A DNA stretch of 64,000 bases, taken from the NCBI RefSeq assembly GCF_014190915.1, contig NZ_JACHVU010000016.1:24282-88281 (forward strand), given 5' to 3'. The notes below the pieces were generated by a model. It had not been told where the DNA came from. It saw nothing but the letters and a program-made list of their open reading frames with translations, and did not search any database. This DNA is from Mycolicibacterium iranicum. GTDB lineage: Bacteria > Actinomycetota > Actinomycetes > Mycobacteriales > Mycobacteriaceae. Made by a program: the position numbers and the translations under genes. Within the stretch, counting starts at the first letter, position 1, and each line of letters begins with the position of its first letter. Positions 57,903 to 64,000 of this stretch are shown here, in pieces.

Positions 57903-58462
57903 AGCGCCGGGCCTTCGGACCGCAGGTCGTCGACCTCACGCATCGCGGCCCGCAGCTTGCCGAGCCACTCGTCGGCGTGCTCGCCGACCAACCGGACCGA
58001 CCACACCAGGGCATCGGAGCGCGAGCGTGCCACCCCGGCGTCGACCAGGGTGTCGAGGACCTGACGCTCGGGCTGGCGCAGGCGCGTCATCACCGGAACG
58101 GCCAGGTGGGTGAACAGGATTCGCTCGGTGGCGTCGTCTTCTCCCGATATGTCCACACCCCAGGCGACCTTGCGGCCGTAGCGGGCCTCCGCTTCGTCGG
58201 CGATCTGCATGCGCTCGGCGCGGGTCTGCTCCCGGAATCGTGCAGCCCGTCCCGATGCTCGCGCCTCGCTCTCGGGATTCTCCGGCGCCGGAAGACGGCC
58301 GACGACGGTGATCTCTTCGCGGTCGACGACGACGTCGGGGTCGCCGGCGAACCAGTTGTCGGGAAGTCGCCCAGCGAACCAGTCGGGGGCGTCGGTGGCA
58401 TCGGGTTGATCGGCCTGCTGCCAGCCGCCGGAGCGGTGGGAGCGGCGGGGGTTATGTCGCAT
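57899..58462 (-). CDS. Ribbon-helix-helix-like DNA-binding protein
   Basis: 187-aa protein. Residues about 120-160 (VPVMTRLRQPERQVLDTLVD, then AGVARSRSDALVWSVRLVGE) fit the strand-helix-helix pattern of RHH regulators, including the AGxxRSRSDAL turn. The N-terminal 75 residues are Pro/Asp-rich and probably disordered. Three direct TTACA repeats at exactly 8-bp spacing overlap its leaderless promoter (TAATTA, 7 nt before the ATG), suggesting autoregulation. It ends 4 bp inside the convergent molybdoenzyme gene. No named family recognised. Confidence 0.7.
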   Translation of the reverse strand: MRHNPRRSHRSGGWQQADQPDATDAPDWFAGRLPDNWFAGDPDVVVDREEITVVGRLPAPENPESEARASGRAARFREQTRAERMQIADEAEARYGRKVAWGVDISGEDDATERILFTHLAVPVMTRLRQPERQVLDTLVDAGVARSRSDALVWSVRLVGEHADEWLGKLRAAMREVDDLRSEGPAL

Positions 58463-58463
58463 G

Positions 58464-58487
58464 ATTACATAATTACACCGTTACACA
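58464..58487 (-). promoter_or_regulatory. Three 8-bp-spaced TTACA direct repeats, candidate RHH operator
   Basis: TTACA occurs at 58465-58469, 58473-58477 and 58481-58485, an exact 8-bp period, starting 2 bp upstream of the RHH-like gene's ATG and covering its -10 box. RHH dimers typically bind such short direct repeats cooperatively. AT-rich bases stand out in this GC-rich DNA. Confidence 0.6.
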
Positions 58488-58531
58488 GGGGAGGGGGCAT
58501 GGTTCGCCGACGGTGAAACCCGCGGCCGGCT

Positions 58532-58732
58532 TCAGCGCTTGAGCAGCACCGCGGCTCCGCCGGCCAGCACCGCTGCGAGGAACAGCACCACCGCCCAGCC
58601 CGGGCCCAGTAACCACCACACGAGTCCGATCACCAGCAGCGCGGGTGACAGGACGAACAGCACCATGCCGGGATGCTGCCGAAGGACTGCAAGCGCGCCC
58701 TGGGCGCGCTGCCGGTCGATTTCCTTGGCCAT
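58532..58732 (-). CDS. Small two-helix membrane protein
   Basis: 66-aa protein: MAKEIDRQRAQGALAVLRQH amphipathic start, then two membrane helices (MVLFVLSPALLVIGLVWWLL and AVVLFLAAVLAGGAAVLL) and a Lys-Arg end. No known family. The ATG at 58732 is chosen because the preceding codons of the open frame look non-coding. It is divergent from the AIM24 gene. Confidence 0.6.
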   Translation of the reverse strand: MAKEIDRQRAQGALAVLRQHPGMVLFVLSPALLVIGLVWWLLGPGWAVVLFLAAVLAGGAAVLLKR

Positions 58733-58809
58733 CGCCCCAGAATGCCAGCTGACCCGGCGCGCGGCGCCGCATAGGGTGAAGCGCGACAAATCTCGCTAAA
58801 GGAGGCGGC

Positions 58810-59718
58810 GTGACAGGACCTGGACAAGGAAGTTGGCAGCCCGACCCCGAGGGGCGCTTCGACTACCGCTGGCATGACGGGCAGCAGTGGACCGACCAGG
58901 TGTCTCAGCAGGGCCAGGTGCATCGCTCCCCGCTGGGCGGCGGCGCGCCCGGCCCGCAGCAGGGCCAGCCGCACGGCGGCCAGCAGCAGGCGCAGGCGGG
59001 CCCGGGGCAGCAGCAGGCACAGGCGGTTGCCGGCGGTGGCGACGGATTCACCGGCATCAGTGGGGATCTCGTGGACGGGCGCTTCAGCGAGAAGGAAGCC
59101 AAGCCCATCGCCAACCAGAACACCAAGCTGCTGCGCGTGCGCCTCGGCGAACCGTTCATGGCGCGGCAGGGTTCGATGGTCGCCTACCAGGGCAACGTGG
59201 ACTTCGCCTTCGAGGGCGGCGGGGCGTCGAAGTTCCTCAAAAAGGCGCTGACCGGCGAAGGGCTCCCGCTGATGCGCTGCCAGGGGCAGGGCGACGTGTT
59301 CCTCGCCGACCGCGCCTACGACGTCCACCTGCTCAACATCACGAACTCGGGCCTGTCGATCAGCGGCAAGAACGTGCTGGCGTTCTCGTCGAGCCTCGAC
59401 TGGAACATCGAGCGGGTCAAGGGCGGGAGCATGGTCGCCGGCGGCCTGTTCAACACCACGCTGCGCGGCACCGGCTGGGTGGCGCTCACGACCGACGGTC
59501 CACCGGTGGTGCTCAACGCCGCCGAGGCGCCGACGTTCGCCGACACCAATGCGGTGGTGGCGTGGTCGGCGAATCTGCAGACGCAGTTGAAGACGAGCTT
59601 CAAGGCCGGCGCCCTGATCGGCCGCGGCTCGGGCGAGGCGATGCAGGTGTCGTTCTACGGCAACGGCTTCGTCATCGTGCAGCCGTCAGAGGGGATTCCG
59701 GTCACCACGGCCCAGTGA
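58810..59718 (+). CDS. DUF2510-AIM24 protein
   Basis: 302-aa protein. Residues about 5-35 (GSWQPDPEGRFDYRWHDGQQ then WTDQV) match the DUF2510 WxPDPxGxxxxRWWDGxxWT motif, usually membrane- or envelope-linked. A Gln/Gly-rich linker follows, then an AIM24/TRAP-like beta domain (about 80-300: KLLRVRLGEPFMARQGSMVA, GDVFLADRAYDVHLLNI, GTGWVALTTDGPPVVLN). AIM24-domain proteins form beta-barrel-like oligomers; bacterial roles are unclear. GTG start with a strong SD (AAAGGAGG) 4 nt upstream. Confidence 0.87.
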   Translation: MTGPGQGSWQPDPEGRFDYRWHDGQQWTDQVSQQGQVHRSPLGGGAPGPQQGQPHGGQQQAQAGPGQQQAQAVAGGGDGFTGISGDLVDGRFSEKEAKPIANQNTKLLRVRLGEPFMARQGSMVAYQGNVDFAFEGGGASKFLKKALTGEGLPLMRCQGQGDVFLADRAYDVHLLNITNSGLSISGKNVLAFSSSLDWNIERVKGGSMVAGGLFNTTLRGTGWVALTTDGPPVVLNAAEAPTFADTNAVVAWSANLQTQLKTSFKAGALIGRGSGEAMQVSFYGNGFVIVQPSEGIPVTTAQ

Positions 59719-59721
59719 GCT

Positions 59722-59919
59722 TCACAACCGGCGCATCTCGCGTTTCATCGCCGCGTCCTCGATGAAGGCCTCGCGTCGCCGCGGCGGATCGACGTGCCGC
59801 CGCGGTGGCGGGTGACCAGGTCCATCCGCTGCTGCGGTGTCGAACAACCAGTCGAGGAACGGGAACCGAATTCGTCTGTGCGCGCCCAGGATTCCGGCGC
59901 GGGCGTGGATCGCTGTCAT
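59722..59919 (-). CDS. Short hypothetical protein
   Basis: 65-aa Arg/Pro-rich frame: MTAIHARAGILGAHRRIRFP, FLDWLFDTA, then EAFIEDAAMKREMRRL. It lies tail-to-tail with the AIM24 gene. TAGCGT 6 nt before the ATG on the minus strand fits a leaderless promoter, the main reason for calling it. No family recognised; it may be non-coding. Confidence 0.42.
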   Translation of the reverse strand: MTAIHARAGILGAHRRIRFPFLDWLFDTAAADGPGHPPPRRHVDPPRRREAFIEDAAMKREMRRL

Positions 59920-60021
59920 ATCTCGACGCTACGAAGACGCTCGGGCCGGGGCATCGTGCCGAAGTCCGATCTTGTGCTACGACCGTGGTAGGACCCGCTG
60001 CTCCGCCGGTGGACGGTGTCG

Positions 60022-60453
60022 CTACAGCTCCAGCAGGACGGTCACCGGACCGTCGTTGACGAGTTCGACCTGCATATCGGCGCCGAAGACGCCGGTCTGC
60101 ACGTCCGCGCCGAGGCGCCGCAAGGCCGCGGCGAAAGCATCCACGATCGGTTCGGCGACCACACCGGGAGCGGCGGCGTTCCAGGTGGGCCGCCGCCCCT
60201 TCGTGGTGTTGCCGTACAGAGTGAACTGACTGACCACCAGGATCGGCGCCGCGATGTCGCTCGCCGACTTCTCGTCGTCGAGAATCCGCAGCGCCCACAG
60301 CTTTTCGGCCAGGCGCTGCGCCGTGGCTGCGTCGTCGTCGTGGGTGACACCGACCAGCGCGAGCAGGCCCTGCGTCTGCGGGGCGATCTGGCCGACCACG
60401 TCGCCGGCGACCGTGACGCGGGCTGAGGTGACGCGCTGCACGAGGATCCGCAT
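60022..60453 (-). CDS. dtd: D-aminoacyl-tRNA deacylase
   Basis: 143-aa Dtd, which removes D-amino acids (and glycine mis-charged on tRNA-Ala) from tRNA. MRILVQRVTSARVTVAGDVV is the family start, VSQFTLYGNTTKGRRPTWN contains the SQxTL motif with the adenosine-binding pocket, and NDGPVTVLLEL is the NxGPVT cross-subunit motif. -10 TAGGTT is 6 nt upstream of the ATG (leaderless). Confidence 0.95.
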   Translation of the reverse strand: MRILVQRVTSARVTVAGDVVGQIAPQTQGLLALVGVTHDDDAATAQRLAEKLWALRILDDEKSASDIAAPILVVSQFTLYGNTTKGRRPTWNAAAPGVVAEPIVDAFAAALRRLGADVQTGVFGADMQVELVNDGPVTVLLEL

Positions 60454-60462
60454 GGGCCGAAC

Positions 60463-61116
60463 CTACAGCGAACCGAGAATGCCCTTCATGGTGTCGATCT
60501 CGCGCTGCTGGGTCTCGATGATCTGGCGTGCCAGCGTGACGGCGTCCTCGGCCTGTCCGGTGTCGACCTCCGTCTGGGCCATGTCCACCGCACCCTCATG
60601 GTGGGCGATCATCCCGGTGAGGAACTGCCGGGCGGCGTCGACGCCCTGGGCCTGCCGGAGCTGTTCGAGCTGCGCTTCGGTCATCATGCCCATCGCGGCG
60701 TGCGCCGACGGGTCGCCGCCCATCCCGCCGCCCATGTCGTGGCCCTCGTGTCCGGAGGGCGCGGAGGCGCCCCACTGGGTCAGCCAGCCCTTCATGGTGG
60801 CGATCTCGGGCCCCTGAGCGTTCTTGATCTCGGTGGCGAGTTGGGTGACCCGCGGGTCGATGCCCTGCTTGCCGAGAATGATGTCGCTCATCACGACGGC
60901 CTGCTCATGGTGGGGAACCATTTCGCGGGCGAAGGTGACGTCGGCCTCGTTGTGGGCCTGTGCCCCGTCGGCGGGCTGAGAGGTCGGCTCGTGCTCATGG
61001 GTCGCGTGGTCGTGCTCGCCGGCCTCAGTGCCGACGTCGCTGCACCCGGAGAGCAGCAACGACAAGGTGGCGCCCACCGCGCCGGCTCCGGCCACCAGAC
61101 TGCGTTTCGACAACAT
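60463..61116 (-). CDS. DUF305 lipoprotein, His/Met-rich, copper-linked
   Basis: 217-aa lipoprotein (lipobox LSGC, about residue 25) with a His-rich linker (GEHDHATHEHEP) and two ferritin-like DUF305 halves: FAREMVPHHEQAVVMSDII and FLTGMIAHHEGAVDMAQTEV. Between them is a Met/Gly/His segment (GHEGHDMGGGMGGDPSAHAA). Such proteins bind metals, often copper, outside the membrane. It is divergent from the copper-export operon across a shared metal-regulator box. The SD AAAGGAGGAGAAG before the ATG fixes the start. Confidence 0.88.
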   Translation of the reverse strand: MLSKRSLVAGAGAVGATLSLLLSGCSDVGTEAGEHDHATHEHEPTSQPADGAQAHNEADVTFAREMVPHHEQAVVMSDIILGKQGIDPRVTQLATEIKNAQGPEIATMKGWLTQWGASAPSGHEGHDMGGGMGGDPSAHAAMGMMTEAQLEQLRQAQGVDAARQFLTGMIAHHEGAVDMAQTEVDTGQAEDAVTLARQIIETQQREIDTMKGILGSL

Positions 61117-61151
61117 CTTCTCCTCCTTTGATCGGGTGCGGGACTTCTTGA

Positions 61152-61168
61152 ATACCCTAGGGGGGTAT
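61152..61168. promoter_or_regulatory. Copper-regulator operator (RicR/CsoR-like)
   Basis: ATACCC-TAGGG-GGGTAT, a perfect 6-bp inverted repeat with a 5-bp spacer, lies between the divergent DUF305 and copZ genes. It fits the TACCC...GGGTA form of mycobacterial RicR/CsoR sites. No regulator gene is in the window. It probably controls both sides. Confidence 0.7.
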
Positions 61169-61204
61169 GGTACATATGAGTCAAGTGAACGGGAAAGGAG
61201 CCCC

Positions 61205-61411
61205 ATGAGCACCACCACCATCTCCGTCGAGGGTATGAGCTGCGGCGGCTGCGCGAATTCGGTGCGTGCCGAGCTCACCCACATTCCGGGCGTCACCCAG
61301 GTCGACGTCGACGTCTCGAACGGCACGGTCACCATCGCCAGTGATTCCCCCGTCGACGGTGAGGCCGTCCGGGCCGCCGTCGAAGAGGCCGGCTACACGC
61401 TGGCGGGGTGA
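61205..61411 (+). CDS. Copper chaperone CopZ-like (HMA domain)
   Basis: 68-aa single heavy-metal-associated domain: MSTTTISVEGMSCGGCANSV with the metal cysteines C13 and C16 (GMxCxxC), then beta-alpha-beta to VEEAGYTLAG. It would carry Cu(I) to the P-type ATPase. SD GGGAAAGGAG lies upstream. Its stop overlaps the next small gene (GTGA). Confidence 0.92.
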   Translation: MSTTTISVEGMSCGGCANSVRAELTHIPGVTQVDVDVSNGTVTIASDSPVDGEAVRAAVEEAGYTLAG

Positions 61412-61578
61412 ACGTCGTGACCGCTCCGGTGAAGATCGCCGCATTCCTCGCCATGCTGGTCGTGGTGTTCGCGGCGTCGCTGTGGGTGGGGAAGGCCTTC
61501 GGCCCCAACCCCGACGTGGCCGTGCCCCACCCCGCGACCACTTCGCATTCGGACCCGCTGCACGGGAGTGGGCAGTGA
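61408..61578 (+). CDS. 56-aa single-pass membrane protein in the copper operon
   Basis: Translation from the GTG at 61408 gives VNVVTAPVKIAAFLAMLVVV then FAASLWVGKAFGPNPDVAVP and a His-containing tail (HPATTSHSDPLHGSGQ). One membrane helix (about residues 9-28) precedes a short outside tail with three His. It overlaps copZ by 4 bp (GTGA) and copA by 4 bp (GTGA), so it is a coupled operon member despite its size. Small proteins of this shape occur in actinobacterial copper operons; role unproven. Confidence 0.8.
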   Translation: MNVVTAPVKIAAFLAMLVVVFAASLWVGKAFGPNPDVAVPHPATTSHSDPLHGSGQ

Positions 61579-63791
61579 ACACCGTCGAGCTCACGATCGA
61601 CGGGATGACCTGCGCGTCCTGCGCGGCCCGGGTCGAGAAGAAACTCAACAAGCTCGACGGCGTCGTGGCGACGGTCAATTTCGCGACGGAGAAGGCCCGG
61701 GTCGAGTTCGGCGGCGACATCTCCCCCGACCAGCTCGTCACGGCCGTCGAGTCGGCGGGCTACCGGGCGTCCCTCCCGGAGCCGGAGAGGGCCTCTGACA
61801 CCGCGGTGGTCGACGATCCGACTGCGGCGCTGCGCCGGCGTCTGCTGATCTGTGTGGCGCTGTCGGTACCGGTGATCGCCCTGGCGATGGCGCCCGCTCT
61901 GCAGTTCACCTACTGGCAGTGGCTGTCGCTGACGCTGGCGGCGCCGGTCGTCATCTGGGGCGCTTGGCCGTTCCACCAGGCCACGTGGACCAATCTGCGG
62001 CACGGCACCGCGACCATGGACACGCTGATCTCGGTCGGCACCCTGGCCGCGTTCGGGTGGTCCCTCTACGCACTGTTCTTGGGTACCGCGGGTATGCCCG
62101 GCATGACGCATGCGTTCGCGCTGACCATCGCCCGCACCGACGGCAGCGGCAACATCTACCTCGAGGCCGCGGCCGGCGTCACCACGTTCATCCTGGCCGG
62201 ACGGTACTTCGAGGCGCGAGCCAAGCGGCGGGCCGGCGCGGCGTTGCGCGCGCTGCTGGAACTGGGCGCCAAAGAGGTCACGGTGCGCAGATCTGGCGCT
62301 GAACAACGCATTCCGATCGACCAGCTGCGCATCGGCGACGAATTCGTGGTGCGGCCGGGCGAGAAGATCGCCGCCGACGGTGAGGTGGTCGAGGGGGCGT
62401 CGGCCGTCGACGCGTCGATGCTCACCGGCGAGTCCGTGCCCGTCGACGTACAACCCGGCGACCGGGTTGTCGGCGCGACGGTCAATGTGGACGGCCGCCT
62501 GGTGGTGCGGGCCGATCGCGTGGGCGCCGACAGCCAGCTGGCGCAGATGGCACGCCTGGTCGAGGACGCCCAGAACGGCAAGGCGCAGGCGCAACGCCTG
62601 GCCGACCGGATCTCGGGGGTCTTCGTCCCCATCGTGATCGCGCTGTCGGTCGCCACGCTGGGGTTCTGGATCGGCAGCGGCTATTCAGTGTCTGCCGCGT
62701 TCACCGCGGCGGTAGCCGTGCTTATCATCGCGTGCCCGTGCGCGCTGGGCCTGGCGACGCCGATGGCGCTGATGGTCGGCACCGGGCGCGGCGCCCAGCT
62801 CGGCATCTTGATCAAGGGCCCCGAGGTGCTGGAGTCGACGCGTGGCGTGGACACCGTCATCGTCGACAAGACAGGCACCGTGACGACCGGGAGCATGACG
62901 CTGGTCGACGTGTTCGCCGTGGACGGGGAACAGCCGGACGAGGTCCTGCGGCTCGCCGGGGCCGTCGAAAGTTCCTCGGAACACCCGATCGCGCAGGCCA
63001 TCACGACGGCGGCCCGGGAGAAGCTCGGTGAGTTGCCCGCCGTCGGCGCCTTCACGAACCTGCGAGGCCTCGGGGTCGAGGGCAGCATCGAGAACCGCAC
63101 AGTGCTGCTCGGGCGGGTGCGGCTGCTGGCGGATCGGTCCATCGTGGTTCCGGACGAGCTGGCGCAGGCCATCGCGCGTGCCGAGTCCGACGGCAGGACC
63201 GCCGTGGCGATCGCATGGGACGGGACGGCGCGCGGCGCGTTGATGGTGGCCGACGCGGTGAAACCGACCTCGGCCGACGCGATTGCACTGCTGAAGGGGC
63301 TCGGACTGACGCCGATCATGGTGACCGGCGACAACGAAGCGGTGGCCCGTGCGGTCGCCGCCGAGGTCGGCATCGAGCAGGTGGTGGCGGGCGTCCTGCC
63401 GCAGGACAAGGTCGACACCGTCACACGGCTGCAGGGTGAGGGCAAGGTCGTCGCGATGGTCGGCGACGGCGTCAACGACGCGGCAGCGCTCGCGCAGGCC
63501 GACCTGGGCCTGGCGATGGGCAGCGGCACCGATGTGGCGATCGAGGCCAGCGATCTGACGCTGGTGAGCAACGACCTGCGCGCGGTGCCCGATGCGATCC
63601 GCTTGTCCCGCAAGACGTTGAGCACGATCAAGAGCAATCTGTTCTGGGCGTTCGCCTACAACGTCGCCGCGCTGCCGTTGGCTGCGGCGGGGTTGCTCAA
63701 CCCGATGATCGCCGGCGCAGCAATGGCTTTCAGCTCCGTGTTCGTGGTGACCAACAGCCTGCGCCTGCGCGCGTTCACACCGTCGCGCTGA
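61575..63791 (+). CDS. Copper-exporting P1B-type ATPase
   Basis: 738-aa heavy-metal ATPase. An N-terminal HMA domain has DGMTCASCAARV (C13, C16). Core motifs: TGESVP actuator loop, C387-P-C389 in IIACPCALGLATP (Cu(I)-type transport site), phosphorylated Asp431 in DKTGTVTTG, SSEHPIAQAI, VTGDNEAVAR and MVGDGVNDAAAL. The last helices (FAYNVAALPLAAAGLLNP, AMAFSSVFVVTNSLRLR) carry the CopA-type N-Y/MxxS pattern. Exports Cu(I) or Ag(I). The GTG overlaps the small membrane protein's stop. Confidence 0.94.
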   Translation: MNTVELTIDGMTCASCAARVEKKLNKLDGVVATVNFATEKARVEFGGDISPDQLVTAVESAGYRASLPEPERASDTAVVDDPTAALRRRLLICVALSVPVIALAMAPALQFTYWQWLSLTLAAPVVIWGAWPFHQATWTNLRHGTATMDTLISVGTLAAFGWSLYALFLGTAGMPGMTHAFALTIARTDGSGNIYLEAAAGVTTFILAGRYFEARAKRRAGAALRALLELGAKEVTVRRSGAEQRIPIDQLRIGDEFVVRPGEKIAADGEVVEGASAVDASMLTGESVPVDVQPGDRVVGATVNVDGRLVVRADRVGADSQLAQMARLVEDAQNGKAQAQRLADRISGVFVPIVIALSVATLGFWIGSGYSVSAAFTAAVAVLIIACPCALGLATPMALMVGTGRGAQLGILIKGPEVLESTRGVDTVIVDKTGTVTTGSMTLVDVFAVDGEQPDEVLRLAGAVESSSEHPIAQAITTAAREKLGELPAVGAFTNLRGLGVEGSIENRTVLLGRVRLLADRSIVVPDELAQAIARAESDGRTAVAIAWDGTARGALMVADAVKPTSADAIALLKGLGLTPIMVTGDNEAVARAVAAEVGIEQVVAGVLPQDKVDTVTRLQGEGKVVAMVGDGVNDAAALAQADLGLAMGSGTDVAIEASDLTLVSNDLRAVPDAIRLSRKTLSTIKSNLFWAFAYNVAALPLAAAGLLNPMIAGAAMAFSSVFVVTNSLRLRAFTPSR

Positions 63792-64000
63792 TCACGGATC
63801 GTCGTCTCCGTCGAGGAGGTATCTCTCGGGGTGGTGGTAGCTGTTGGTGCGGCGTTGGCCCCAGTCGAGGTCGGGCGGGGGGATCCATTCGGTCTGATTC
63901 GAGCGGTTTTTGGCGGTGGTCCAGCCGGTGGTGTCGAGGAGGCGGTGATCGGCCGGGCAGGCGAAGGCGAGGTCGTCGATGTTGGTTTCCCCGCCGGCGG
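63792..64000 (-). CDS. 13E12-type (DUF222) HNH endonuclease, C-terminal part
   Basis: The last 68 codons of a leftward gene that continues past the window. AGGETNIDDLAFACPADHRL contains the NID(D/N)LAFACxxDH motif of the HNH domain, and LLDTTGWTTAKN, WIPPPDLDWGQRRTNSYHHP are typical of the C-terminus of mycobacterial 13E12-repeat/DUF222 proteins. These are multicopy, often mobile-associated genes. It abuts the copper ATPase stop with no gap. Confidence 0.85.
   Translation of the reverse strand, partial: AGGETNIDDLAFACPADHRLLDTTGWTTAKNRSNQTEWIPPPDLDWGQRRTNSYHHPERYLLDGDDDP

Overview
The window is mycobacterial chromosome, most likely a rapidly growing Mycobacterium/Mycolicibacterium species. 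It is uniformly GC-rich and gene-dense. It carries an MspA-type porin, lipoproteins LprB/LprC, FadE pairs, F420/LLM oxidoreductases, a fused OppD, and part of a 13E12-type HNH gene. Many genes start without a leader: a TANNNT-like -10 box sits 6-7 nt before the ATG/GTG, as is common in mycobacteria. Two blocks follow M. tuberculosis gene order as I remember it: hom-lysA-argS (Rv1292-1294) at the left, and oppBCDA, the SbcC/SbcD pair, sixA, lprC, lprB and the ABC pair (Rv1283c to Rv1272c) from 36 to 56 kb. No prophage, integrase, IS element or CRISPR array was seen.

Layout. 0-3.4 kb: lysine/threonine biosynthesis, argS and tRNA-Arg(CCG). 3.4-7 kb: MspA porin, small zinc-ribbon protein, alpha/beta hydrolase, GIY-YIG protein, Pro-rich secreted protein. 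7-10.4 kb: an M50 membrane peptidase with a PqqD-like N-terminal domain, next to a repetitive Ala/Asp-rich protein with a leader-like N-terminus; this pair is the best candidate for an undescribed maturation/export system. 10.6-12.5 kb: divergent cell-wall enzymes. 12.6-14.9 kb: heteromeric acyl-CoA dehydrogenase. 15-24.3 kb: assorted redox, transport and regulatory genes, including a NarL-type two-component system. 24.3-27.9 kb: cysDNCQ sulfate activation with an Rrf2 regulator nearby. 28-36 kb: TcrXY-like two-component system with two ArnT-like glycosyltransferases and a GT2-GtrA fusion. 36-41.7 kb: oligopeptide importer. 41.7-42.2 kb: five tandem copies of a hairpin-forming repeat. 42-46 kb: hydrolase and a DszC/DszA-like desulfurization pair. 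46-56 kb: SbcCD-like pair, SixA, LprC/LprB, heterodimeric ABC exporter. 55.7-60.5 kb: molybdopterin oxidoreductase, an RHH-like protein with 8-bp operator repeats, AIM24 protein, Dtd. 60.5-63.8 kb: copper region (DUF305 lipoprotein divergent from CopZ, a 56-aa membrane protein and a CopA-type ATPase) around a palindromic metal-regulator box.

Sulfur is a recurrent theme: cysDNCQ, an Rrf2 factor lacking cluster cysteines, and sulfonate/thiophene-type monooxygenases. Other repeats include a 27-bp tandem repeat between sixA and lprC and a 60-bp near-perfect palindrome inside a glycosyltransferase start region.
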